Part shown: one piece after another, positions 1 to 8,806 of the stretch | Layout: every line of letters begins with the position of its first letter | How positions within the stretch are numbered: position 1 is the stretch's first letter | DNA from: Paenibacillus sp. YYML68 | GTDB lineage: Bacteria; Bacillota; Bacilli; Paenibacillales; NBRC-103111 | NCBI RefSeq assembly: GCF_027923405.1 | Contig: NZ_BQYI01000001.1 | Coordinates: 3,264,501-3,328,500 of the forward strand | Length of the DNA: 64,000 bases | Direction: 5' to 3' | Notes under the pieces: model-generated | What the model was told of the DNA's origin: nothing | Seen by the model: only the letters and a program-made list of their open reading frames with translations | The model's database searches: none | Program-made: the position numbers and the translations under genes

Positions 1-1
1 G

Positions 2-763
2 CTGGACAAGAGCTTGCTGGAGGGCGCACCTCCGTTGACCCAAGCGATGCTAGCTGCACTAGTCGAAGGACGCATCGAGTATTCCGGCCTGTCGTCCACC
101 GCTGATCAGCTGCAGCTGGAGGCCGATGTGAAGGTATGGCCGAAGGGCGAAGGTGCCCCTGCCGTCACGATGCCGATGCTTATTAAAGATAACAAAATGT
201 ACGTCCATCTGCCAGTTGTGAACAAGCCGGACGAGTATTTGGAAGCGCTGCTGGCGGAGGGAGATCGGTTGAAGCAATCCGGCAAGCTGTCCGCAGCCGT
301 CAGCCAGAAGCTGCTTCAGGAGCTGGACCCCGACTGGCTTGAGGCGGGCGACGAGCAAGAGACGCTGGAAGGCGGAATATCCGCGAAGCGCATAACAGTC
401 AGCTTGACCGATAAGAACGCCAAGGAGCTGTCCGCCTACGCAGCCCGTGTGCTCCCAGGGGCGATCGACGAGTGGAGAACGAGCGCACTGCTGATCGACT
501 CGCAAGCGAAGCTGCTTAAGGAAGCTGCCTCTTCCATTCAATTGGCGGCCCCAACCACACTTGATGTGTGGATCGATGCCGACGGCTACATCCGTCAACA
601 GAAGGGCCTATTATCGTTCCGACTGAAGCCAGACGGTCCGGTTCACCGTGCACAGTGGACGCACCGTACAGATGCGATGAATGAAGCACCCGCCTTCCAG
701 AAGGAGGTCCCTGCTCTAGTGAAGCCGATCGGAGATGTGCTGAAGCTAGTTCCGAAGAGCTGA
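2..763 (+). CDS. Hypothetical protein, 5' end outside window
   Basis: The reading frame is open from base 2, so the true start lies upstream of the window and only about 253 C-terminal residues are visible. I do not recognise the family. The visible part alternates short beta-like stretches with charged helices and has no membrane segment. Its overall look (long amphipathic strands, an IDADGYIR turn, no catalytic motif) is that of the soluble domain of an exported or lipoprotein-anchored protein, but the signal peptide that would prove this is not in the window. A hairpin terminator follows the stop, so it ends its transcript here. Confidence 0.7.
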   Translation: MDKSLLEGAPPLTQAMLAALVEGRIEYSGLSSTADQLQLEADVKVWPKGEGAPAVTMPMLIKDNKMYVHLPVVNKPDEYLEALLAEGDRLKQSGKLSAAVSQKLLQELDPDWLEAGDEQETLEGGISAKRITVSLTDKNAKELSAYAARVLPGAIDEWRTSALLIDSQAKLLKEAASSIQLAAPTTLDVWIDADGYIRQQKGLLSFRLKPDGPVHRAQWTHRTDAMNEAPAFQKEVPALVKPIGDVLKLVPKS

Positions 764-801
764 AGCGAAGGTGAATAGGATGCTCGCACTTCGCGATCAT
801 G

Positions 802-829
802 AGGCTGCCGTATGCCGGCGGCCTTTTTC
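802..829 (+). terminator. Rho-independent terminator after the first gene
   Basis: A GC-rich hairpin (arms AGGCTGCCG and CGGCGGCCT around a short loop) is followed by a run of five T. It sits about 40 bases after the stop of the partial plus-strand gene and before the next gene. Confidence 0.75.
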
Positions 830-930
830 GTTGTGCACTTACTCATTTCGCTTTTCACTTATGAATTTAATAGTCATCTTTTTCGTCCTCCTATGATAAT
901 CTGTAGTTGAGAGGACTGGGGGGACATGCG

Positions 931-2040
931 GTGAAGGTACATAAATGGGTGTTGACGATGCTAGGCATGACGGCTGCCTGTACAGTCGTCCTATCCTCCG
1001 CCTATGGCGCGGACACGAAACCGAAGCAGCAGGAGCTTCTACAGCAAAGCTTGACCATCTATGAGATCGACCGTGAGCTCATCCTGCTAGAGCAGGAGCA
1101 ATCGAAGCTGAACGCCGCGATGGAGACAACGCGAACTGAGCTGATCGCCGCAGAGCAGGCCACGAACGAAGCACGCGAGCATGCGGCGAAGGTCGTGCGT
1201 GCTTATTATATGGGAGATCGCGATTCACTGTGGACGCTCGCCTTCTCGGCGGACTCCTTCTCCGAGGGCATTGCTGTGCTTGAATATTTGCAGATGATAT
1301 TAGCTAACGATAAGCTCGCGCTTACACGGCATCAAGGTAACTGGGTGAAGCAGACGAAGCTGAAAAGCGAGCTACAGGCGGCAAGCGATACGCTCGAGCA
1401 GACGAAGCTGCAATATATGGCGCAGCGGCAGACGCTCGTGGAGCTGCAGGCCGAGCTCGATCTGCGCCTCGCTCAAGAAACGGAGGCCGCTGCCATCCAG
1501 CGCCAGATGGAGGAGCTGAACGAGCTGTGGAACACGAAGGGTCTGCCGCAGTTCAAGACGTATTTCATCGAGCTCGGGGCGGCGATGAAGGATCTACCTT
1601 CCATCCTAACGAACGGCGGAGGCGCCTCGACGGGGAAAAATTTAAGCCTGTTCGACAACGGCCTCACCTCCACGTTCAAATTGACCGATACGGAGCTGAA
1701 CCAGTTTTTGCGCAGCAAAAACAAGCTGTTCGAGCAGCTCACCTTCGAATTCAAGCCTGACACCGTCATTGCCTCCGGCAAGCATGATGATATGGAGATG
1801 ATCATTCGCGGCTCCTACTCGCTTGCTCCCGCACCGAAGGAGGGCGGCAAGCCTTATATTCAGCTTACCATTGAGGAGCTCATTTTTAACGGATATACAC
1901 TTCCGGACAGTACGATCCGCTCGCTCGAGAAGCAGGTCAGCCTCGGCATCTATCCTGATAAGCTGTCGCCGATCTTGCAGGTGAGTGACGTCGCGCTGGA
2001 GGAAGGTGTACTGAAAATAATGCTAAGACTCGTGCTATAG
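931..2040 (+). CDS. Secreted coiled-coil protein of unknown function
   Basis: The protein has 369 residues from the GTG at 931, chosen because a purine-rich GGGGGGA stretch lies just upstream; a TTG at 907 would put that site inside the gene. The N-terminus (MKVHKWVLTML...SSAYGA) is a clear signal peptide. Residues about 30-195 are heptad-rich coiled coil, with a short interruption including AYYMGDRDS, resembling the N-terminal coiled coil of PcsB/CwlO-type cell-wall proteins. The C-terminal half has no NlpC/P60 or other hydrolase motif. I infer an extracytoplasmic envelope-associated role, but no function can be assigned. The gene downstream starts 43 bases after the stop and may be cotranscribed. 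Confidence 0.75.
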   Translation: MKVHKWVLTMLGMTAACTVVLSSAYGADTKPKQQELLQQSLTIYEIDRELILLEQEQSKLNAAMETTRTELIAAEQATNEAREHAAKVVRAYYMGDRDSLWTLAFSADSFSEGIAVLEYLQMILANDKLALTRHQGNWVKQTKLKSELQAASDTLEQTKLQYMAQRQTLVELQAELDLRLAQETEAAAIQRQMEELNELWNTKGLPQFKTYFIELGAAMKDLPSILTNGGGASTGKNLSLFDNGLTSTFKLTDTELNQFLRSKNKLFEQLTFEFKPDTVIASGKHDDMEMIIRGSYSLAPAPKEGGKPYIQLTIEELIFNGYTLPDSTIRSLEKQVSLGIYPDKLSPILQVSDVALEEGVLKIMLRLVL

Positions 2041-2083
2041 GCAGGATGCATACGATCTTGAAGCTGGAGGCTATACGAAGCAT

Positions 2084-2626
2084 ATGACGATTGTACGAAC
2101 GTACGCACTCGCTATGGAATTGCCCGAGGGCAAACGAGCGGGCTACTATGCGCAAATTGTGAAGGCACTCGCCCAGAAGGCGCCGGTGTTCGATCGGGAT
2201 AAGGAGCTGCTCATCTTCGCAGAGCTGGAGCAGCGCCAGGCGGCGGAGCCGATTATGGAGCAATACGCTGTACCCGCGGAGCTGCTCGATCTCCTCCTGC
2301 TGCCGGAGGCTGCGCGGCTGCGGCCTAGCTTCAGCGACTACGGCTTCACCAGCTTGCTCCAGCGGCATTACGTCTATGCGGACACTGTCTCCGCGTTCCG
2401 GCTACGTGCGTTGACTGACGCGACGGACACGTCACCAGCTGCCACTAGCCGGCCGCCTGACCCTGTTTCCGCCGCTGCACAGCTGGAGGAGCACGTGCTC
2501 GCGGACTGGCTCGAGGCAAACGGCGAGCGCTGCTTCGCCATCGAGCGCCAGCACGATGTGCTGGCGGCACGTATCGCTATGGCTTACGGCTGCACCGTGG
2601 ACTGGCTAGTCGAGCCATACGAATAG
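2084..2626 (+). CDS. Hypothetical cytosolic protein
   Basis: This 180-residue protein has no signal peptide or membrane segment. The N-terminal half is helical and rich in Leu/Ala/Glu; residues about 110-130 form a low-complexity Thr/Ala/Pro linker; the C-terminus is a small helical domain. I do not recognise a family. A GGAGG lies 13 bases upstream of the ATG. It follows the coiled-coil gene by 43 bases and is closed by a strong hairpin terminator, so the two probably form a transcript. Confidence 0.65.
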   Translation: MTIVRTYALAMELPEGKRAGYYAQIVKALAQKAPVFDRDKELLIFAELEQRQAAEPIMEQYAVPAELLDLLLLPEAARLRPSFSDYGFTSLLQRHYVYADTVSAFRLRALTDATDTSPAATSRPPDPVSAAAQLEEHVLADWLEANGERCFAIERQHDVLAARIAMAYGCTVDWLVEPYE

Positions 2627-2670
2627 CGATACGAAGCATGATGCAGATAGCCGATTCGGCGCACATGAAT

Positions 2671-2713
2671 AGGCATCCCCTCTGTACTGGAGTACATAGA
2701 GGGGATGCCTTTG
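2671..2713. terminator. Strong hairpin between convergent genes
   Basis: Arms AGGCATCCCCTCT and AGAGGGGATGCCT flank a loop of about 14 bases, followed by a short T-rich stretch (TTTGTT). It lies between the plus-strand hypothetical gene and the convergent PIN/PhoH gene and may serve both directions. Confidence 0.75.
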
Positions 2714-2776
2714 TTATGACCAACTTATACTGCCTCATCGCTTGCTCAGCAGGGCTACGACCTGCCTAGCAGCAGC

Positions 2777-4111
2777 CTACAGCAGGTCCGCCGCCAGCTG
2801 GGCGAGGTTCGAGCGCTCTCCGCGCTCCAGCATAATGTGACCGCTGATGCCCTGCTCCTTGAAGCGCTCGACGACGTACGTCAGTCCGTTGCTCGAAGCG
2901 TCGAGGTACGGATGATCGATCTGCTCCGGGTCGCCGAGCAGTACGATTTTACTGCCTTCGCCAACACGCGATACGATCGTCTTGATCTCATGCTTCGATA
3001 AGTTTTGCGCCTCATCGATGATGATGAATTGACCAGGGATCGAACGGCCGCGGATGTAGGTAAGCGCTTCGACCTGAATGCTGCCGAGTCCAGCTAATAT
3101 TTTATCAATATCGCCGGGCTTCTTCGTATCGAACAAATATTCGAGGTTGTCGTAAACCGGCTGCATCCACGGACGGAGCTTCTCCTCCTTCTCCCCTGGC
3201 AAATACCCGATATCTTTACCCATCGGCACGACTGGACGCGCAATGAGCAGCTTCTTGTACTTGCGCTCGTCCTCCACCTTCATCAGACCGGCAGCAAGCG
3301 TCAGCAGCGTCTTGCCTGTACCCGCCTTGCCTGTCAAGGTGACCAGAGGAATGTCGTCGTTCAGCAGCAGCTCGAACGCCATCCGCTGCTGCGCGTTACG
3401 CGCCGCGATGCCCCAGATCGGGTCGTTGCTCAGATACAGCGGCTCCAGCTTCTTGCCGTCTCCTGTTACCTTCAGCAGCGCCGACTTGCTCGAGCCCATC
3501 TCATCCTTCAGGATGACGAACTCGTGCGGATGGAGTGGGAACGACACGTTCAACGTTTTGACGCTCAGCGAGCGGTACGTGTAGAACTCGTCGATAATGC
3601 CGGGATGCACGAGAATGGTCAAGTGTCCGGAATATATATCGTCGGCTACCTTCACGACCCGATCCGTCAAGTAATCCTGTGCCGTAATGCCGAGCACATC
3701 GGCCTTGATGCGAACGAGCACATCCTTACTGACCAGAATGACCGGCTTCGGATCCGGCTTCTCCTTCTCCTCCAGATGGTAGTTCAGCGCGACTGCCAAT
3801 ATACGGTTATCGTTCGTAACCTCTGCGAACACTTCCTGAAGCTTGGCGAAGCTCTTATGATTCAGCTCGACCTTCAAGCTTCCACCATTCGGCAGGTCGA
3901 TGCCTTCATATAAGTGTCCACTTGCTCGCATCGCGTCCAGCATGCGGGATATTTGACGGGAGTTGCGGCCCAGTTCGTCCACATTTCGTTTCTTCGAATC
4001 GATTTCTTCAAGCACAACCGCGGGAATGACCACTTCATTATCCTCGAATGCATAGATCGCGTTAGGATCCTGCAGCAGGATGTTCGTGTCCAGCACATAA
4101 ATTTTTTTCAT
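2777..4111 (-). CDS. ylaK: PIN-PhoH fusion ATPase (YlaK-type)
   Basis: The protein has 444 residues. Residues 1-130 form a PIN ribonuclease domain (MKKIYVLDTNILLQDP with the conserved Asp, later acidic residues). Residues about 235-444 are a PhoH-type P-loop ATPase with Walker A GKAGTGKT and a Walker B-like FIIIDEAQN. PIN-PhoH proteins are proposed RNA-unwinding and -cutting enzymes; the exact substrate is not established. The start is supported by GGGAGG upstream. The gene is divergent from a YlaJ-type lipoprotein gene, as expected for a rearranged B. subtilis ylaJ-ylaK neighbourhood. A second, PIN-less PhoH gene lies at 31.3-32.2 kb. Confidence 0.92.
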   Translation of the reverse strand: MKKIYVLDTNILLQDPNAIYAFEDNEVVIPAVVLEEIDSKKRNVDELGRNSRQISRMLDAMRASGHLYEGIDLPNGGSLKVELNHKSFAKLQEVFAEVTNDNRILAVALNYHLEEKEKPDPKPVILVSKDVLVRIKADVLGITAQDYLTDRVVKVADDIYSGHLTILVHPGIIDEFYTYRSLSVKTLNVSFPLHPHEFVILKDEMGSSKSALLKVTGDGKKLEPLYLSNDPIWGIAARNAQQRMAFELLLNDDIPLVTLTGKAGTGKTLLTLAAGLMKVEDERKYKKLLIARPVVPMGKDIGYLPGEKEEKLRPWMQPVYDNLEYLFDTKKPGDIDKILAGLGSIQVEALTYIRGRSIPGQFIIIDEAQNLSKHEIKTIVSRVGEGSKIVLLGDPEQIDHPYLDASSNGLTYVVERFKEQGISGHIMLERGERSNLAQLAADLL

Positions 4112-4222
4112 GTGAGTCCCTCCCAGGTTTGGTGTTTGGCTAAGCTAAGCATGTTACATAGGTAATAGCCTAATGGGACAAACTAACCAAAGCTGAAGCT
4201 GCAAAGAAAGGAACGATGTCGA

Positions 4223-4780
4223 ATGAGAATGTTTGTCGTAGTATTCTTGTTGTTGGCCGTTGCTTTGACAGGATGTAACCAATCACCAAAGAATGGAGCT
4301 AACTCCTCTCAGGCAGATGATCCGAACCGACAAGTGAAGGTACAGCAAACGGCTCCGCAGAAGAAGGAAATTCAAGACGCAGAAGGCGTTGCTCAGCGGC
4401 TGGAGCAAATCGCAACCAGCATCCCGAATGTGGAAAGCGCCAATTGCGTCGTATTCGGCAATACGGCTGTCGTCGGCATTAACGTCCCGGAAGGGATGGA
4501 CCGCGCTAAGGTCGGTACGATCAAGCTGTCTGTCGCGGAGGCACTGAAGAAGGACCCTTACGGCGTTGATGCGCTTGTAACAGCTGATATGGATTTAGGC
4601 GAGCGCCTGCGCCAAATCCGCGTGCATATTCAGCAAGGTCACGGTCTGAATGGTCTAGGTGAAGAGCTGGCTGCCATTATCGGCCGCATCGTCCCTCAGC
4701 TGCCGCGTGATGTCGATACGCCAGAGGCGGATCCCTCGGACAGACCCGGTGCTGCGGTAGGACAGCCGAACGGCTTGTAA
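4223..4780 (+). CDS. ylaJ: YhcN/YlaJ-family sporulation lipoprotein
   Basis: The protein has 185 residues, with a lipoprotein signal peptide whose lipobox is ALTGC (Cys at about residue 18). The body holds the YhcN/YlaJ-type domain: a segment on avoiding loss of function to proteolysis is not visible, but the pattern of VESANCVVFGNTAVVGINV and a helical C-terminus is characteristic of this family. Family members are forespore membrane lipoproteins linked to spore germination. AAAGGA lies 10 bases before the ATG. It is divergent from the PIN-PhoH gene and ends in a shared hairpin with the convergent oxidase-like gene. Confidence 0.85.
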   Translation: MRMFVVVFLLLAVALTGCNQSPKNGANSSQADDPNRQVKVQQTAPQKKEIQDAEGVAQRLEQIATSIPNVESANCVVFGNTAVVGINVPEGMDRAKVGTIKLSVAEALKKDPYGVDALVTADMDLGERLRQIRVHIQQGHGLNGLGEELAAIIGRIVPQLPRDVDTPEADPSDRPGAAVGQPNGL

Positions 4781-4848
4781 TTCCGGTTATATCAGACGCT
4801 CATCCAGCAGATGAACGGAATAGAGCTGACTTACATTCTTTATGGTGC

Positions 4849-4890
4849 AAAAAAGCCTAGAAACGATAACACGTCGATCTAGGCTTTTTT
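4849..4890. terminator. Bidirectional hairpin terminator between convergent genes
   Basis: The sequence AAAAAAGCCTAGA...TCTAGGCTTTTTT forms a stem with an A run on one side and a T run on the other, so it can act in both directions. It overlaps the last codons and stop of the minus-strand oxidase-like gene. Confidence 0.8.
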
Positions 4891-5331
4891 CATTGCGCTG
4901 AACACCTGCGTGTCCAGCTTCTCAGCCGCACGCTTGTCATACGTCTTCTCGTATTCAGGCTCAACGGAAATACGTGCTCCATAGAACATCGCATCGCGAA
5001 CCTCGGTAATGTGAATATCAAAGCAAGCCAGCTTGAATGGCACGTCCTCCAGCGCTTCTGCAACAAGCTCCCCTTTGCCATAAATGGCATGGACCGAGCC
5101 TGCGCCGATATAAGTCAACGTGACGAGTGCGTTATTCTGAATGTTCGCCACAATTCGGGAGCGCTGGTCTACCGCGAAGCGCAACGTCGTCGCATCCTTC
5201 GCATAGAGCCAGGAGATGGCGTTCATCGCTGGAGCACCGCTTTCATGATCGATCGTATTGAGCAGCGTCAGTGCTTCCTTCTGCAATTGCTCGATCATTG
5301 GCTCAGATAAGGCTGTGATCGTTTCCGCCAT
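4879..5331 (-). CDS. Pyridoxamine 5'-phosphate oxidase-like protein (YlaL-type)
   Basis: This 150-residue protein has the split-barrel flavin-binding fold of the PNPOx-like family: NAISWLYAKD, TLRFAVDQRSRIVANIQNN and ALVTLTYIG are the usual strands around the cofactor site. Such small proteins bind FMN, F420 or haem; the substrate cannot be told from sequence. B. subtilis carries ylaL, of the same family, in the corresponding cluster. The start is supported by AGGAGGGG upstream, and its stop lies within the terminator hairpin. Confidence 0.85.
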   Translation of the reverse strand: MAETITALSEPMIEQLQKEALTLLNTIDHESGAPAMNAISWLYAKDATTLRFAVDQRSRIVANIQNNALVTLTYIGAGSVHAIYGKGELVAEALEDVPFKLACFDIHITEVRDAMFYGARISVEPEYEKTYDKRAAEKLDTQVFSAMKKA

Positions 5332-5408
5332 AAGTGTCCCCTCCTGTAACTGAAAATCTGTGTTACACCTTTATTATACCATATTCTTAATGGTCGGAAT
5401 AGACTCCG

Positions 5409-5425
5409 TGCCGCAATAGCGGCAT
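5409..5425. repeat. 17-bp palindrome shared with position 46079
   Basis: TGCCGCAATAGCGGCAT forms a small hairpin (GCCGC/GCGGC). The same 17 bases with one change recur at 46079-46095. It lies in the 195-base gap upstream of the oxidase-like gene, where I see no other gene. The function is unknown. Confidence 0.45.
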
Positions 5426-5527
5426 CTCATGCTGAAAATAAGGTTAAAGGCTATCGGTTCAATTCAAGCGCGCGACACTCCCTTTCCATTCGATAATATA
5501 TTTTATCAATTACATGCTTCATATATG

Positions 5528-5800
5528 TCATTCATTGTACTTCGGATTGGAATTAATATCCTCCAATAGCTGCTCGGCCAGTTCACGAGGGTAGCTCTTG
5601 AGCAATGCTTGCCCATCCAGCTCGTACTCCACTTGGCACAAGTCTCCCTTATGTGTATAGGCGAATCGGACGAGATGGTGGTCCTCACGCAGGATGACCT
5701 CGAAGAAATCTCTCGTCTCCGCAGCTGCCTTGTCGTCCGGTCGAGCTTCAGCCACAATGCTAATCTGCAGCCAGTTAAATAATGCGTCCTGCAGCTTCAA
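5528..5800 (-). CDS. Small hypothetical protein
   Basis: The protein has 90 residues from a TTG at 5800. This start is chosen because AAGGAGG lies seven bases upstream and because the TTG overlaps the TGA stop of the preceding gene (TTGA), a typical translational-coupling arrangement. A longer frame reaching 5869 would have no such site. The protein is acidic with short beta-strand-like stretches and ends in a helical tail; no family was recognised. It is the second gene of a pair with the 165-residue protein upstream. Confidence 0.7.
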   Translation of the reverse strand: MKLQDALFNWLQISIVAEARPDDKAAAETRDFFEVILREDHHLVRFAYTHKGDLCQVEYELDGQALLKSYPRELAEQLLEDINSNPKYNE

Positions 5801-6294
5801 GCGCGCTCCTCCTTCAGCATTATGATTTGCCGACCTTCGGCAAGCCAAGCCTTCATCACATTGATCCACGCGACTGCCTCGATTGCATCATCCGGCTGCT
5901 CGGCCTGCTCAAGCTTGAGAGCCGCCTCACGCGCCCCTAGCAAGCCGTGAATGTAAGCTTCGCCGCAATGAGACAGCGTCCAGCCCTGACGGTCGCCAGA
6001 GCCCTCGGTTGCCTCCAACGCACCTGCCGCTGCCGCGTCATGATCGGCGCTGTGCAGACGAATGTCACCTTCTGCGCTCAGCTCGAACGGCAGCTCGTCC
6101 AAGCCACAGGCGTCGAGCGTCTCATCGGACAGCAGCAGATGCGCCTTGAACGTCAGCAGCAAGCGAGGATGCACCGCCTGCAGCGCTCGGCTCAGCTGCA
6201 GTCTCGCTTCCTCAGGCGCAAGACGAAGTCTGTCCGCGCCGAGTACAAGCGCTTCCCCATCCCAGTGAATCGGAACAAGCCAATATACAGCCAT
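5797..6294 (-). CDS. Hypothetical protein
   Basis: This 165-residue protein has no signal peptide or membrane segment, is rich in Ala, Leu and Glu, and carries two clusters of His/Asp. No family is recognised. The start is well supported by AAGGAGG eight bases upstream. It lies 12 bases after ylaH and overlaps the next gene by four bases, so ylaH, this gene and the 90-residue gene look like one transcript. Confidence 0.7.
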   Translation of the reverse strand: MAVYWLVPIHWDGEALVLGADRLRLAPEEARLQLSRALQAVHPRLLLTFKAHLLLSDETLDACGLDELPFELSAEGDIRLHSADHDAAAAGALEATEGSGDRQGWTLSHCGEAYIHGLLGAREAALKLEQAEQPDDAIEAVAWINVMKAWLAEGRQIIMLKEERA

Positions 6295-6306
6295 CGTGGA
6301 TCCTCC

Positions 6307-6603
6307 TTATGAGCGGTCGCTCGTTTGCTGGCTTTCCTTATTTTTCTCGCGCTCCTGCACGAAGTACCGAATACGAACCATCAGCATCAGAATGACGGCG
6401 ATCGACAAGCTCGGAATGATCGGCAGTCCGGCTAGCTGGAAGAACAGCAGCATGACCGAGCCGAATGCCAGCAGCATATAGATGACTGCCGTCTTCAGAA
6501 TAGGCAGCTTCCGCTGACGGAACACCTTGTTATAGACGTAAGACGTTAATAGAAAGATCAATAAGTAAGCGACCCAAGGGTACGCACGGAAAAATTCCGT
6601 CAT
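6307..6603 (-). CDS. ylaH: YlaH-like membrane protein
   Basis: The protein has 98 residues with three hydrophobic segments (about 8-28, 34-54 and 58-78), a short basic loop between the first two, and a charged C-terminal tail. Sequence and position next to typA match the YlaH-like family, whose function is unknown. A GGAGG site precedes the ATG. Confidence 0.85.
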   Translation of the reverse strand: MTEFFRAYPWVAYLLIFLLTSYVYNKVFRQRKLPILKTAVIYMLLAFGSVMLLFFQLAGLPIIPSLSIAVILMLMVRIRYFVQEREKNKESQQTSDRS

Positions 6604-6652
6604 CAGCCTGCACCTCCGATAGTTCAGAGCCTAAAGCTCGTTATACGCCGAA

Positions 6653-6678
6653 GAAAGCTCTGAGCACTCAGAGCTTTC
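6653..6678. repeat. Perfect 12-bp inverted repeat between typA and ylaH
   Basis: GAAAGCTCTGAG and CTCAGAGCTTTC are separated by only two bases, giving a 26-base perfect palindrome in the 156-base gap after typA. The U-tract on the minus strand is weak (TTCTTCGG), so it may be a terminator for typA transcripts or a protein binding site. Confidence 0.55.
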
Positions 6679-6759
6679 CATCGGAATTGGTCCTGTACGG
6701 GCGGCAATCACCTAACAAGAATATATTAACTGTGTCATGCACAAGGCTCACCTGCGGAA

Positions 6760-8607
6760 TTACGCGTTCGTGTTCGCCATCTTCCGCTGCTTCTCGAAGC
6801 GCTCGCGCTCACTCTTGTTCAAGATCTTCTTGCGCAGACGAATTGACTTCGGCGTAATTTCGCAGTATTCATCATCGTTCAAGTACTCAAGCGCCTGCTC
6901 CATCGACATAATGCGAGGGGTCTTCAGCTTGACTGTATCTTCCTTCGTCGCCGAACGGACGTTCGTCAGCTGCTTCTCCTTACAGATGTTGACGATAATG
7001 TCAGTATCGCGGTTATGCTCACCAACGATCATGCCCTCGTATACCTCTGTACCCGTCTCGAGGAACAGAATACCGCGGTCCTCGACAGACAGCATGCCGT
7101 AGAATGTGCATGTTCCTGTTTCGCTCGATACGAGCACGCCTTCATGACGGCCGCCGACACCGGAGCCTGCGAATGGACCGTAGCTGTCGAACGCATGGTT
7201 CATGACGCCGTATCCGCGCGTAAGCGTCAGGAAGTAGGTCCGATAACCGATCAGACCGCGTGCCGGAATGAGGAACTCCAGACGGACGTTGCCGTTGCCG
7301 TGGTTAATCATATTGACCATCTCGGCCTTGCGTGTTCCAAGGCTCTCCATAACAGCACCCATGCTGTCCTCCGGCAGGTCGATGATGAGACGCTCGATCG
7401 GCTCCATCTTCTTGCCTTCGATCTCACGGATGATGACCTCCGGCTTCGACACCTGAAGCTCAAAGCCTTCACGACGCATGTTCTCGATCAGAATACCGAG
7501 GTGAAGCTCGCCGCGGCCTGCTACGACGAACGCATCTGGGCTGTCCGTTTCATCCACACGCAAGCTTACATCGGTCTCGAGCTCCTTCATCAGACGCTCG
7601 CGCAGCTTACGCGACGTTACGAACTTACCTTCACGGCCTGCGAACGGGCTGTTATTGACGAGGAACGTCATCTGCAGCGTCGGCTCGTCAATCTTAAGGA
7701 CCGGCAATGCTTCCGGCTTGGCTGGATCCGCCATCGTCTCGCCGATGTTGATGTCCTTGATACCGCTGATTGCCACGATATCCCCTGCTGCAGCTTGCTC
7801 GATCTCCAGACGCTTCAAGCCCTGGAAGCCGAACAGCTTCTCGATTCTCGCCTGCTTAATCTGGCCTTCACGGTTAATGACCGCAATCGGCTGACCGGCA
7901 CGCACGACACCGCGGTTGACGCGGCCGATTGCGATACGGCCCAAATATTCGTTATAATCCATCAACGTCACGAGGAACTGAAGCGGGTCCTCTACGCTCT
8001 CCGTCGGCGACGGAATGTGCTGAACGATCGTCTCATACAGCGCCTGCATGTTCTCCTGCTGCTTGTCCGGCTCCGGATCGAGACTGGACGTGCCCATCAA
8101 TGCTGACGCATATACAACCGGGAATTCCAGCTGCGAATCGTCAGCACCAAGCTCGATGAACAGGTCAAGCACCTCGTCGATTACTTCCGTCGGACGCGCA
8201 TGCGGACGGTCGATCTTGTTCACGACAACGATCGGCGTCAGATGCTGCTCAAGCGCCTTGCGAAGCACGAACTTCGTCTGTGGCATGGTGCCCTCGAACG
8301 CGTCAACGACGAGCAATACGCCGTCAACCATCTTCATAATGCGCTCTACCTCGCCGCCGAAGTCGGCGTGTCCCGGTGTATCGACGATATTAATCAGATA
8401 GTCCATATAATTGATCGCTGTGTTTTTTGCCAAAATTGTAATACCGCGCTCGCGCTCTAGGTCGTTGGAGTCCATCGCGCGCTCCTGCACCGCTTCATGG
8501 TCGCGGAACGTTCCGGACTGCTGAAGCAGCTTGTCGACAAGCGTCGTTTTGCCGTGGTCAACGTGGGCAATAATGGCAATGTTGCGAATTTTATCTCTGG
8601 CATGCAT
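6760..8607 (-). CDS. typA: Translational GTPase TypA/BipA
   Basis: The protein has 615 residues, full length for the family. The GTPase domain has G1 AHVDHGKT, switch region RERGITI, G3 DTPGH and G4 NKID, followed by domain II and EF-G-like domains III and V, and the family-specific C-terminal domain (AFDSYGPFAGSGVGGRHEG). BipA binds the 70S ribosome and aids large-subunit assembly and stress or cold growth. The gene is the B. subtilis ylaG equivalent and keeps its YlaH neighbour. Confidence 0.97.
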   Translation of the reverse strand: MHARDKIRNIAIIAHVDHGKTTLVDKLLQQSGTFRDHEAVQERAMDSNDLERERGITILAKNTAINYMDYLINIVDTPGHADFGGEVERIMKMVDGVLLVVDAFEGTMPQTKFVLRKALEQHLTPIVVVNKIDRPHARPTEVIDEVLDLFIELGADDSQLEFPVVYASALMGTSSLDPEPDKQQENMQALYETIVQHIPSPTESVEDPLQFLVTLMDYNEYLGRIAIGRVNRGVVRAGQPIAVINREGQIKQARIEKLFGFQGLKRLEIEQAAAGDIVAISGIKDINIGETMADPAKPEALPVLKIDEPTLQMTFLVNNSPFAGREGKFVTSRKLRERLMKELETDVSLRVDETDSPDAFVVAGRGELHLGILIENMRREGFELQVSKPEVIIREIEGKKMEPIERLIIDLPEDSMGAVMESLGTRKAEMVNMINHGNGNVRLEFLIPARGLIGYRTYFLTLTRGYGVMNHAFDSYGPFAGSGVGGRHEGVLVSSETGTCTFYGMLSVEDRGILFLETGTEVYEGMIVGEHNRDTDIIVNICKEKQLTNVRSATKEDTVKLKTPRIMSMEQALEYLNDDEYCEITPKSIRLRKKILNKSERERFEKQRKMANTNA

Positions 8608-8806
8608 AGGTATTCACAAAATCCTCTCTTCTGGATTGGCTTGCGTAGAAGCCCGATCAACAAGAAAGCGCCGACACCGATCGCCGACGCTAGCATTCAT
8701 CTTTATCATTATACGTTTGATTTTCAGAAAAGGCAAGGAAGCTTGTGCATATTTAACGCTCCGTTAACATTCGACACGAAAGTCGCAGGACATACTCGCA
8801 AGCACT

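Noticed and set aside
7015..8106. 363-residue plus-strand open frame opposite typA
   Set aside because: It is antisense to the highly conserved typA, and its composition follows from the codon use of that gene.
8608..8806. Riboswitch or RNA element between TerC and typA
   Set aside because: I found no stable hairpin series or known motif in this 199-base gap.
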